Origin: a virus
Length of the DNA stretch: 31,078 nucleotides
IMG/VR virus record: IMGVR_UViG_3300044695_002148
Location: 1 to 31,078 of that record
Reading direction: 5' to 3' (one strand)
In this document: positions 6,308 to 11,711 of the stretch, piece by piece
Position numbering within the stretch: position 1 is the first letter of the stretch
How the letters are laid out: each line of letters starts with the position of its first letter
Notes under the pieces: generated by a model
The model's database searches: none
What the model saw: the letters and a program-made list of their open reading frames with translations, nothing else
Told to the model about the DNA's origin: nothing
Translations under genes and position numbers: made by a program

Positions 6308-6582
6308 GGCTTGGCCTCCTTTTCTTTTCTTCCTATCTCTTCTCCTTTAAGAATAGCTTCTACTAGACACACATCTCCGTAGTCAACGTGCTCACGGAAG
6401 AGTTCGATCTCACGCTCCAGCCGCTTGATGCGGTCGTTTGCTGCGTTGAGTTCGCGTTCGAGTTGGCGAGCTAAGTCAACATCTACGGTTGGATAACCAT
6501 CTCCTCCATCAGGTTTCCACGCACAATCCGTTCTCGGTGTATCGCTGATCATTTTCGTGGGGTCAGGAATATGATCGCTCAT
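6304..6582 (-). CDS. Small phage protein with an SDTPRTD motif and coiled coil (92 aa)
   Basis: The ATG at 6582 follows AAGGAGGCGAA and overlaps the stop of the 51-aa gene. ISDTPRTDCAW followed by DLARQLERELNAANDRIKRL is a recurrent layout in small proteins of phage early regions; the function of that group is not known to me. The coil part closely matches NELNQANDRIKTL in the gene at 5587. It ends GRKEKEAKP, again encoding the next Shine-Dalgarno. This gene seems closest to a founder of the local coiled-coil family. Confidence 0.8.
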   Translation of the reverse strand: MSDHIPDPTKMISDTPRTDCAWKPDGGDGYPTVDVDLARQLERELNAANDRIKRLEREIELFREHVDYGDVCLVEAILKGEEIGRKEKEAKP

Positions 6583-6734
6583 TTCGCCTCCTTGGATTTG
6601 CGGTTCCTAGTCCAGTAACTGAACGCATAGTTCTTCACCTTCTTAGCCGCTTTGTGGATTTCTCCGGCTTCCTTCTTGGTGATACTGTAAACTCCGGTAC
6701 CGCTATCGATGAAGCTCTTGATTTTGTCGCTCAT
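6579..6734 (-). CDS. Small basic protein (51 aa)
   Basis: The ORF starts MSDKIKSFIDSGTGVYSITK, continues with a basic helix, KKEAGEIHKAAKKVKNYAFS, and ends RNRKSKEAK. It has a net positive charge of about ten. The ATG at 6734 has GGAGG six bases upstream and an ATGA overlap with the RuvC-like gene; its own stop overlaps the next start. It may bind DNA or RNA, but no family is recognised. Confidence 0.65.
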   Translation of the reverse strand: MSDKIKSFIDSGTGVYSITKKEAGEIHKAAKKVKNYAFSYWTRNRKSKEAK

Positions 6735-7186
6735 CGGCCACCTCCGAGTGCGTAGTGCAGCACCAGCAGGGCGTCACAGTTCTTGAGCGTGACGTCTAAT
6801 TGCGGATACAGCTCCTGGGCCTTGCTCTTAAGCTTACGCTTCCATTCAGGACCAGTAGCGCATGAACGCTTGCCACCGAGTCCAAGAGGATCCTGCCAGA
6901 TCTTGGGTTCGACGCGATGAAGCGCGTAACCTTGAGAGTAGGCCAGTCCTTGGACGATGCCGTAGTTTTCATGGAGCGTTGCCACGCTTGCTGAGGGCGT
7001 GAGCTTGGACACGAACTTGGGTACCTTCTCGATCCATAGGTGACTGTCCGCCACCTTGAATCCGCTGAGGAGTTGCGCCATATCCGGTAAGGATTCGGGC
7101 ATTGCGAAGAGAAGGATGCCGTCCTTGGTGTGGATAGCGAACCCCCCGTTTACGCCTGGGTCACAGGCTACGATTGTTTTGTTCAT
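6731..7186 (-). CDS. RuvC-like Holliday-junction resolvase (151 aa)
   Basis: The protein has an RNase H-like fold of the RuvC type and should cut branched DNA during replication or packaging. The first strand carries the catalytic Asp in IVACDPGVNGGFAI (residues 4-17, Asp8). A second acid lies in LWIEKVP (about 60-66), and the last motif is KNCDALLVLHYAL near 135-147. Length is normal for phage RuvC-like nucleases. The ATG at 7186 is preferred over a start at 7231 because the N-terminus then begins right at the first strand. It has no Shine-Dalgarno but a GGTCCCAACAAACAAA leader five bases upstream. The neighbouring helicase and annealing genes fit a recombination module. Confidence 0.88.
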   Translation of the reverse strand: MNKTIVACDPGVNGGFAIHTKDGILLFAMPESLPDMAQLLSGFKVADSHLWIEKVPKFVSKLTPSASVATLHENYGIVQGLAYSQGYALHRVEPKIWQDPLGLGGKRSCATGPEWKRKLKSKAQELYPQLDVTLKNCDALLVLHYALGGGR

Positions 7187-7298
7187 TGGTTTTTGTTTGT
7201 TGGGACCGAATAGTGAGAGAGTGGCCGACATAGATCCCGGCGATCACGCACAGTGGCAGCAGTACTGCCATGCCCATGATAGTCAGTGCGGTGTTCAT
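7161..7298 (-). CDS. Small membrane protein between helicase and resolvase (45 aa)
   Basis: The ORF begins MNTALTIMGMAVLLPLCVIA, continues GIYVGHSL and ends in a polar tail. It has one transmembrane segment (about 5-25). Its ATG overlaps the helicase stop (ATGA), and its 3' end overlaps the start of the RuvC-like gene by 26 bases, crossing that gene's leader motif. Coupled start and a clean membrane segment support it. No family is recognised. Confidence 0.55.
   Translation of the reverse strand: MNTALTIMGMAVLLPLCVIAGIYVGHSLTIRSQQTKTNEQNNRSL
7192..7207 (-). promoter_or_regulatory. GGTCCCAACAAACAAA leader motif before the RuvC-like gene
   Basis: On the minus strand this is GGTCCCAACAAACAAA, five bases before the resolvase ATG. 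It is a one-base-shorter variant of the motif preceding the primase and helicase genes. It also lies within the small membrane-protein ORF. Function is unknown. Confidence 0.45.
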
Positions 7299-9457
7299 GG
7301 GATCGAGCATCCAAGTTCCTTGTAGCACTTGACCCGTTTCTTGGAGTGAGCCTGAGCCAGAGGATGGAAGGTGTCCTTGAAGTCGTGGATGATCGCAGTG
7401 TCCTTACCTGGTGCCCGCCGCAGCGCACGGCTGGCCCGCTGGATGGTTTTCTGTGCGGACCGCCCTCCAGATACCATTACGAGGGTGTGGACGTTAGGAA
7501 GGTCAAGCCCCTCATCGGCCAGCGAGGTGGCGATCATGGTTGAGATGTTCCCTGCCTTGAACTCTTCCATCGCTTCCCGGCGATGCTTCTTCGGCATCTT
7601 CGAGTGAACGAGTACGGAGCCTCTCAATGACATGTTGTAATATTCTCCGAGTGTGACTCGGGGAACCAGAACCAGCGTGGGGTATTTAGGACTACCGGAT
7701 GCGGCCATCATGATCGCCATATCGTTTCTGGCCCTGTTCCCACAGATACCGATCTCAGTGAGTGCTTCCCAAGCGCACATGGCCCGAAGGATGGGCTGAC
7801 TGACTTGCATGTACCGTTTCCGATCAATGAACAGCCTCTCGATTTGATCATCGATCTTCTGCTGGAGATGTAGGTCAGTGGCAGAGTGCATGTAGATGTT
7901 GGCGTGAGCGAGTACACCGGCCAGTTCATCACGACGGATCTCGAACTGGGTATCGCGGAACATCTTACGAAGGATCTCGTTACGCTCGGGATCATCGGAC
8001 CAAGGAGTGGCATCGAATCCGAAGCGAAGTCCTTTGCAGGACTCGATAATCTTACGCCAGGTGGTCGCCGGCGCATGCTTGCAGTTGTGGACTAGGATTC
8101 CGTTGGCGAAGTAATTCTCATTTCCTTCAACCGAGAAATTGTAGACATGATCTTCTCCGCGCATTGCTCGGCTCCAAGAAGGACTTCCTTGTTGGTGAAC
8201 CTCAACACGCACCACCCGAGTGAATTGAGTGTTTCGGTTTTCTTTTTGTCCGCAGCCTTCCTGCTGATTGAACTGTGAGAAGACCCGTCTACTTCTATCG
8301 CCAGCTTCACTAAAGGCTCCGCAAGATCCACCTTGTAACAGTTTGGAACCTTCGCGATTCCGCTTCCCGCTGTCGGTATCGCATACTCCATTAGAAGGTT
8401 GCACATGAATGAGAGCGTATGCTGACTTAATGTTGGTCCTGTTCCATTTCCCCCACGAACCTTCGGCTTGTGGTCGATCAGTTTGAGCGATTCCGAGATA
8501 CGCTTCCTGGTCTGATCGGATACAGTCCTCGCTGACATCCATTTGGAAATCTTGTCGCCCATCCGTTTGTTCGTGGCCGACATTGTTTCCGAACTCATTT
8601 TTGAAACCATCAAGTCCCGACACTGAATCGAGCAGTAGGCTCGACCTCGTTTGAGTGCATCCAAACTCTTGTGAGCTGGAGTTCTTCCCATGCATGTGAC
8701 CGGCGTCTTGCACCATGCACATTGAGTTTCCACGCGCTTTCTCTTCTCGAACCGAAGAACGGTTTTGCATTGCTCGCAAACCGGCTTTCGGGTTGTTGAG
8801 AAATGACCGTTTCTTTCGGTCGTCGATCCGCATTCTCTGCATTCCATGTTCATGCGTTGGAATGATGGCAACCACATCGTTTGATGTCAAGCTGGCGGCT
8901 GGAACGTAGTCGAACCCATTCCAGAATGGATGACCTGGGGTACAGGTGACTGGCCCGTTTTCAGTCCAAATTGTCACCATCGTGTCAGGAGCCGGTGTCT
9001 TGAAAACCTCAAGAACCCTCCGTTTTTCAATGGATTTAGAATCATGGTTATAGGAATCGACAAGGTCTCCAGCCTTGATTTGGCTGATTGGCTTGTCGCC
9101 AATTTGAACCCACGATGGGAAACATTCATCAACGATGATCAGGTTCTTACGGGAGAAATCTACGGAGTCATGGGGGCAACGAACCTCGACCCGTGAAGTA
9201 TCGACTCCTACTGCTATGAGCGAAGCGATTGCTTGCTGGCAGGTCTCACGGGTAGGAGCAAGCCAACCAAAGGTCCACTCGGGCCATCGAGCAAAGTGCT
9301 TGATGATGGAAGAGGCGATGACGGTCTTTCCGCATCCAGCAGGAGCGATAATGAGTCCATCGGCTCCAGACTTAGCCCACTCGACGGCTCGTTGCTGGTA
9401 GGGACGAAGCAGAAATGCTTGCGTCGAATTGGTTTCGGGATGATCTTTGGTCTGCAT
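7295..9457 (-). CDS. SF2 DNA helicase interrupted by an intein in motif II
   Basis: The 720-aa precursor should yield a helicase of about 373 aa after protein splicing. Before the intein: Q-like LRPYQQRAVEW (17-27), motif I APAGCGKT (38-45), motif Ia LAPTRE (66-71) and IIVDE (107-111). The intein runs from Cys112 to Asn458. After it: CKHAPATTW completes motif II, then motif III-like FDATPWSDD, motif V ATSLADEGLDLP and motif VI QRASRALRRAPG. This is the set of a phage SF2 (UvsW/RecG-like in broad terms) helicase, likely for replication or branch processing. The ATG at 9457 is chosen over an in-frame GTG at 9511, which lies inside a hairpin. A GTCCCAAACAAACA leader is 17 bases upstream. Without splicing, motif II would be split and the helicase inactive. 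Confidence 0.92.
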   Translation of the reverse strand: MQTKDHPETNSTQAFLLRPYQQRAVEWAKSGADGLIIAPAGCGKTVIASSIIKHFARWPEWTFGWLAPTRETCQQAIASLIAVGVDTSRVEVRCPHDSVDFSRKNLIIVDECFPSWVQIGDKPISQIKAGDLVDSYNHDSKSIEKRRVLEVFKTPAPDTMVTIWTENGPVTCTPGHPFWNGFDYVPAASLTSNDVVAIIPTHEHGMQRMRIDDRKKRSFLNNPKAGLRAMQNRSSVREEKARGNSMCMVQDAGHMHGKNSSSQEFGCTQTRSSLLLDSVSGLDGFKNEFGNNVGHEQTDGRQDFQMDVSEDCIRSDQEAYLGIAQTDRPQAEGSWGKWNRTNIKSAYALIHVQPSNGVCDTDSGKRNREGSKLLQGGSCGAFSEAGDRSRRVFSQFNQQEGCGQKENRNTQFTRVVRVEVHQQGSPSWSRAMRGEDHVYNFSVEGNENYFANGILVHNCKHAPATTWRKIIESCKGLRFGFDATPWSDDPERNEILRKMFRDTQFEIRRDELAGVLAHANIYMHSATDLHLQQKIDDQIERLFIDRKRYMQVSQPILRAMCAWEALTEIGICGNRARNDMAIMMAASGSPKYPTLVLVPRVTLGEYYNMSLRGSVLVHSKMPKKHRREAMEEFKAGNISTMIATSLADEGLDLPNVHTLVMVSGGRSAQKTIQRASRALRRAPGKDTAIIHDFKDTFHPLAQAHSKKRVKCYKELGCSIP
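8084..9124 (-). mobile_element. Intein (347 aa) with the endonuclease gene in another frame
   Basis: The intein begins at Cys112 of the precursor (CFPSWVQIGDKPISQIKAGD, block A) and ends in VHN with Cys as the first extein residue. Block B is GPVTCTPGHPFW with the TxxH motif. Block F is VYNFSVEGNENYFANG and block G is NGILVHN/C. All residues needed for class 1 splicing (Cys1, TxxH, penultimate His, Asn, Cys+1) are present. The N-terminal splicing part is about 82 aa and the C-terminal part about 25-45 aa. Between them about 240 codons of the host frame have no recognisable domain; the same DNA encodes a homing endonuclease one base out of phase. Insertion directly after Asp-Glu of helicase motif II is a typical conserved-site choice for inteins. 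Confidence 0.93.
8092..8877 (-). CDS. Homing endonuclease nested out of frame in the intein: Cys pairs, NUMOD3-like motif, VSR-like nuclease
   Basis: The 261-codon gene starts with ATG at 8877, four codons after an in-frame TGA, so it cannot be an in-frame part of the intein. Residues 13-86 hold Cys pairs at 13/16, 34/37, 53/56 and 82/86, likely zinc-binding. Residues about 109-133 (KISKWMSARTVSDQTRKRIS, then ESLKL) resemble the NUMOD3 DNA-binding helix of homing endonucleases. Residues about 155-235 look like the VSR/DUF559 nuclease fold: Glu164, IEVDGSSH (Asp197, His201), ADKKK (Asp210) and GWCVLRF, matching the EDxHD order. It should cut intein-less helicase alleles. No Shine-Dalgarno is seen before 8877 or before ATGs at 8853 and 8847, so how it is translated is unclear. 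Its last codons overlap intein blocks F and G. Confidence 0.85.
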   Translation of the reverse strand: MWLPSFQRMNMECRECGSTTERNGHFSTTRKPVCEQCKTVLRFEKRKRVETQCAWCKTPVTCMGRTPAHKSLDALKRGRAYCSIQCRDLMVSKMSSETMSATNKRMGDKISKWMSARTVSDQTRKRISESLKLIDHKPKVRGGNGTGPTLSQHTLSFMCNLLMEYAIPTAGSGIAKVPNCYKVDLAEPLVKLAIEVDGSSHSSISRKAADKKKTETLNSLGWCVLRFTNKEVLLGAEQCAEKIMSTISRLKEMRITSPTES

Positions 9458-9474
9458 AGCGTTCGTTGCGACTA

Positions 9475-9488
9475 TGTTTGTTTGGGAC
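9475..9488 (-). promoter_or_regulatory. GTCCCAAACAAACA leader motif before the helicase
   Basis: The minus strand reads GTCCCAAACAAACA, 17 bases before the helicase ATG. It is identical over 14 bases to the motif before the primase-helicase gene. The upstream hairpin at 9496-9521 ends seven bases before it. Function is unknown. Confidence 0.5.
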
Positions 9489-9495
9489 TCGATCA

Positions 9496-9521
9496 CCCCC
9501 GGGAGCTGCACCTCCCGGGGG
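9496..9521. terminator. Perfect 10-bp GC-rich hairpin between the DUF669-like and helicase genes
   Basis: CCCCCGGGAG and CTCCCGGGGG pair perfectly around a six-base loop. On the minus strand no T-run follows (TGATCGAG), so it does not look like a standard intrinsic terminator for the operon. On the plus strand it is followed by the T-rich CTTTCGTTTGT and could stop antisense transcripts. It may also be an attenuator, a processing site or an mRNA stabiliser that lowers helicase expression. The structure is certain, the role is not. Confidence 0.5.
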
Positions 9522-9535
9522 CTTTCGTTTGTAGG

Positions 9536-9955
9536 TTAGATGGCGTCGAGATCAGCGGGCACTTTCTTCATGCGGCGCACTCGGAAGGTCGTTTGTTCGG
9601 CACCATGCTTGTCGGTGTACTTCTCTTCCTCGATCACGATCACGAGGGACAAGCCAACGAATCCCTGCAAGAACCGTAGGAAAGCCCCTCCAATGCTAAA
9701 ATCGAACTCATCTCCATCGGCGATGTTAGCTTCGGTGGCACTGATGAGTGCCTGAAGCCGCCACATCATGGTGTCCTTGAGAACGAAGCGGTCGCTGATG
9801 ACTTCGCCCGCTGGCCCCTTGTACCGGAGGGTTGCGACGGCGTTACCGCTCTTGTCGAGTCCATCGTCCTTACAGGAGTTGACGGTGACGGTGTATTCGC
9901 CGGGAGCGGCGAACGGCTTAACTTCTGCGGATGCGCGATCTACTTTAAATGTCAT
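9536..9955 (-). CDS. DUF669-like phage replication/recombination protein (139 aa)
   Basis: The protein is an OB-fold-sized domain: EYTVTVNSCKDDGLDKSGNA, then ATLRYKGPAGEVISDRFVLK, then TMMWRLQALISA, then LSLVIVIEEEKYTDKHG and a basic end. This order (strands, a 'trade-off' loop with KSGN, a W-containing helix and a final strand pair) matches DUF669 proteins, which sit beside recombination genes and are thought to bind single-stranded DNA. The neighbours RecE-like, RecT-like and helicase fit that. The ATG at 9955 is preceded by a GTCCGAATAACAAACA leader rather than a Shine-Dalgarno; a much longer upstream frame overlaps the nuclease gene and is a shadow. Confidence 0.78.
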   Translation of the reverse strand: MTFKVDRASAEVKPFAAPGEYTVTVNSCKDDGLDKSGNAVATLRYKGPAGEVISDRFVLKDTMMWRLQALISATEANIADGDEFDFSIGGAFLRFLQGFVGLSLVIVIEEEKYTDKHGAEQTTFRVRRMKKVPADLDAI

Positions 9956-9974
9956 ATGATTGTGCGTTGGTTGA

Positions 9975-9990
9975 TGTTTGTTATTCGGAC
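9975..9990 (-). promoter_or_regulatory. GTCCGAATAACAAACA leader motif before the DUF669-like gene
   Basis: The minus strand reads GTCCGAATAACAAACA, 19 bases before the ATG. It keeps the GTCC start and AACAAACA end of the motif but differs in the middle, so it is the weakest of the four copies. It overlaps the last codons of the nuclease gene. Confidence 0.35.
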
Positions 9991-10757
9991 TGACGAGCCG
10001 CCCACGCGGGCAGCGAGAGTGTTTGGGTAGTGGAAGGGTAACAAGGCCAAGAGTTGAGTTCTTGGCATTCGATAAACGTGCGGAGCTGCTCGTCGATAAT
10101 GGAGTTACCAAGATCGATGGCCTGCCGGTCGAGTTCGTAGCAGCAGACTCCATAGGGTGCTTCCTTCTCGACTGCGATGAAGATGAACCGGTTGATGCCG
10201 GTGATGCGCTGATACCAAGCGGCTTGAACATGGTAGCGGAACTGAGCGCAACTCTTAGCGAACGCCGCGAGGCTGGCGTCTTGGGTGGTCTTGAGGTCGA
10301 TGATGTAATCCTTGCCGATCCCATCGATACGGGCTTTGACCTCGATGCCGGACCATTCGGCGAAGTAGGAGACCTCGGTCTTGATACCATCCAGTAGGCC
10401 AGCAGCAGTGGGATGAGCGTAAACCGCATCGGCTGCTCCGGTGAGGTTGTTCCACTGATCTTGAGGCAGCGGGATCTGTCCGTTGTCGATGATCAGTTGG
10501 TAGTCTTCTTTACCCTGCTTGGTGCGACGATCACCAGTGAACATCCTGTAGGTGAGGATAAAGCGTTCCGGCTCCAACACGGCGCAATGGGCGGCGGTAC
10601 CGAACTCCAGCGCGGGACTGGATTCGTTGCGGGTCTTTCCATCCTGCCAAGAGCGGAAGTGCGCGGGCGACTTGCGGAACTGATCGAGACCAGACTTCGA
10701 GAGTGCCTTCGCCTCGTGGTAATCCGCGGCGGGCATGTCGTTCATGATATCAACCAT
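9981..10757 (-). CDS. RecE-like PD-(D/E)XK exonuclease (258 aa)
   Basis: This protein resembles RecE/exonuclease VIII C-terminal nucleases that resect double-stranded ends to feed an annealing protein. Visible motifs: HEAKALSKSGLDQFRKSPAH (14-33 region), FGTAAHCAVLEPERF with the conserved GTxxH, VKARIDGIGKDYIIDLKTT with catalytic Asp and Asp-x-Lys, and YHVQAAWYQRI, the QxxxY helix. The ATG at 10757 has a strong GGAGG six bases upstream and overlaps the RecT-like stop by eight bases; a second ATG at 10745 is possible. Pairing with the gene just upstream gives a RecE/RecT-type two-component recombination system, common in phages. Confidence 0.88.
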   Translation of the reverse strand: MVDIMNDMPAADYHEAKALSKSGLDQFRKSPAHFRSWQDGKTRNESSPALEFGTAAHCAVLEPERFILTYRMFTGDRRTKQGKEDYQLIIDNGQIPLPQDQWNNLTGAADAVYAHPTAAGLLDGIKTEVSYFAEWSGIEVKARIDGIGKDYIIDLKTTQDASLAAFAKSCAQFRYHVQAAWYQRITGINRFIFIAVEKEAPYGVCCYELDRQAIDLGNSIIDEQLRTFIECQELNSWPCYPSTTQTLSLPAWAARQSE

Positions 10758-11541
10758 TGGAAACCTCCGTGGTGGCGATCTCAGGGGTGACGATGACGGC
10801 GAGCTTGGACAGGATGAGGTCCGGCTTGGAGATGTACTTGGAAGCGACCGCATCGGGGAGATCGCGGAATGTCTGACCATCCTGAATGCGACCGGCTTTG
10901 AGGAGCAGGGCGTTAACCTCTTGCTCGCGATCCTCGAACAGGGCTTCGAGTTTGGCGGTGATGTCGAAGCTCTTGGTAGGAGCGACCGATACCTCGGTGA
11001 GAGCGGGGGTAAACTCCTCGGTCTCCTCCGGTGTGTAGATGCCGGCCACAACCTCAGGGGCGAGCATGCGAACCGCTTTGGATATACAACGAGCGCGGAG
11101 CATTGCGGAAGGATCCTTGGCCCATCCAGACCCCGGCTTGGCGGGCAATAAGCCGGCCATCTTAGCGTCCTCGGTGGTGAAGGAGATCTCGCAAGCGTTG
11201 CCGTCGTAGGTCCAGAGGGCGATGGCGGCGCGGGAGTCGAACTGCTTCCAGAGGATCTTGCCTCCGCGGGCACGGTAACCGGCGAGCATTGCGTCTGAGC
11301 GCATGCTGAGGGAGCCGTTGATGATGTGGTATTCTCTCTTGAAATCGAACGGGGTCTTCTTCTCGGCGGCGCATTGCCACGCGATAAGCTTACCTTGTTC
11401 GACCTTGGTGCAGCCAAGCATTCCGCTGGCCGCGATCCACTCGCCCATCTTTTCAATGGCACTGATGGGGTCTTGGATCTTGGAGTACATCTCGGAGTTA
11501 TCCGAGGGTTGGGGGGTTGTCGTTGCGATTGAGTTGTTCAT
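10750..11541 (-). CDS. RecT-like single-strand annealing protein (263 aa)
   Basis: The central region carries the RecT-family layout: EWIAASGMLGCTKVEQGKLI, then REYHIINGSLSMRSDAMLAG, then SGWAKDPSAMLRARCISKAV with RMLAPEVVAGIYTPEE. The last part is the typical 'P..ML.aRa.s.a.R...Pev..G.yt.eE' stretch. The Ser/Thr/Gln-rich start and the C-terminal third (after about 200) are variable, as usual. It should bind single strands made by the RecE-like nuclease and anneal them. The ATG at 11541 is chosen for its ATGA overlap with the HTH gene; a longer frame upstream is a shadow of that gene. Confidence 0.82.
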   Translation of the reverse strand: MNNSIATTTPQPSDNSEMYSKIQDPISAIEKMGEWIAASGMLGCTKVEQGKLIAWQCAAEKKTPFDFKREYHIINGSLSMRSDAMLAGYRARGGKILWKQFDSRAAIALWTYDGNACEISFTTEDAKMAGLLPAKPGSGWAKDPSAMLRARCISKAVRMLAPEVVAGIYTPEETEEFTPALTEVSVAPTKSFDITAKLEALFEDREQEVNALLLKAGRIQDGQTFRDLPDAVASKYISKPDLILSKLAVIVTPEIATTEVSNG

Positions 11542-11711
11542 TGTGGGTTTTGTCTGAGTAGTTCCTCGATTACATCGGAGCGGACACGGATGGTGCGCTT
11601 CGTCGCCTTCATGGCTGGAAGTTTTCCTGACCGGATCCACCGACGCACCGTCTCGGGATGAGTCCCGAGGGCGGATGCGATCTCTTGGACGGTTAGAAGT
11701 TTTACGCTCAC
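11538..11711 (-). CDS. Small MerR/excisionase-type HTH protein (57 aa)
   Basis: The sequence starts KLLTVQEIASALGTHPETVR and continues with RWIRSGKLPAMKATKRT and IRVRSDVIEELL. This is the winged HTH of small excisionase or MerR-like DNA-binding proteins. It is the first gene of the replication block, so it may control that transcription unit; no integrase is seen, so an excision role has no support here. No ATG is available: GTG at 11711 is chosen because the domain begins immediately after it, and a TTG at 11738 is also possible. No Shine-Dalgarno precedes either. Confidence 0.75.
   Translation of the reverse strand: MSVKLLTVQEIASALGTHPETVRRWIRSGKLPAMKATKRTIRVRSDVIEELLRQNPQ

Noticed and set aside
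8092-8877. A group I intron carrying the nuclease
   Set aside because: The nuclease ends only eight bases before the intein's end and overlaps blocks F and G, leaving no room for a 3' intron core; the host frame is open without splicing.
8084-9124. An in-frame endonuclease in the intein, or a frame error
   Set aside because: The in-frame translation of the linker has no nuclease motif. The nuclease frame has its own stop before the ATG and its own stop at the end, and the host frame is open throughout; explaining it by errors would need two compensating indels. Not excluded without reads.
9458-9511. An earlier GTG start for the helicase at 9511
   Set aside because: The GTG is in the loop of the 10-bp hairpin, and the added 18 residues have no relation to the helicase fold. 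The ATG at 9457 lies after the leader motif.
9981-11462. A 493-codon minus-strand frame reading upstream of the RecE-like gene
   Set aside because: Its N-terminal half is the Ser/Pro/Arg-rich out-of-frame reading of the RecT-like gene; the true start at 10757 has a strong GGAGG.
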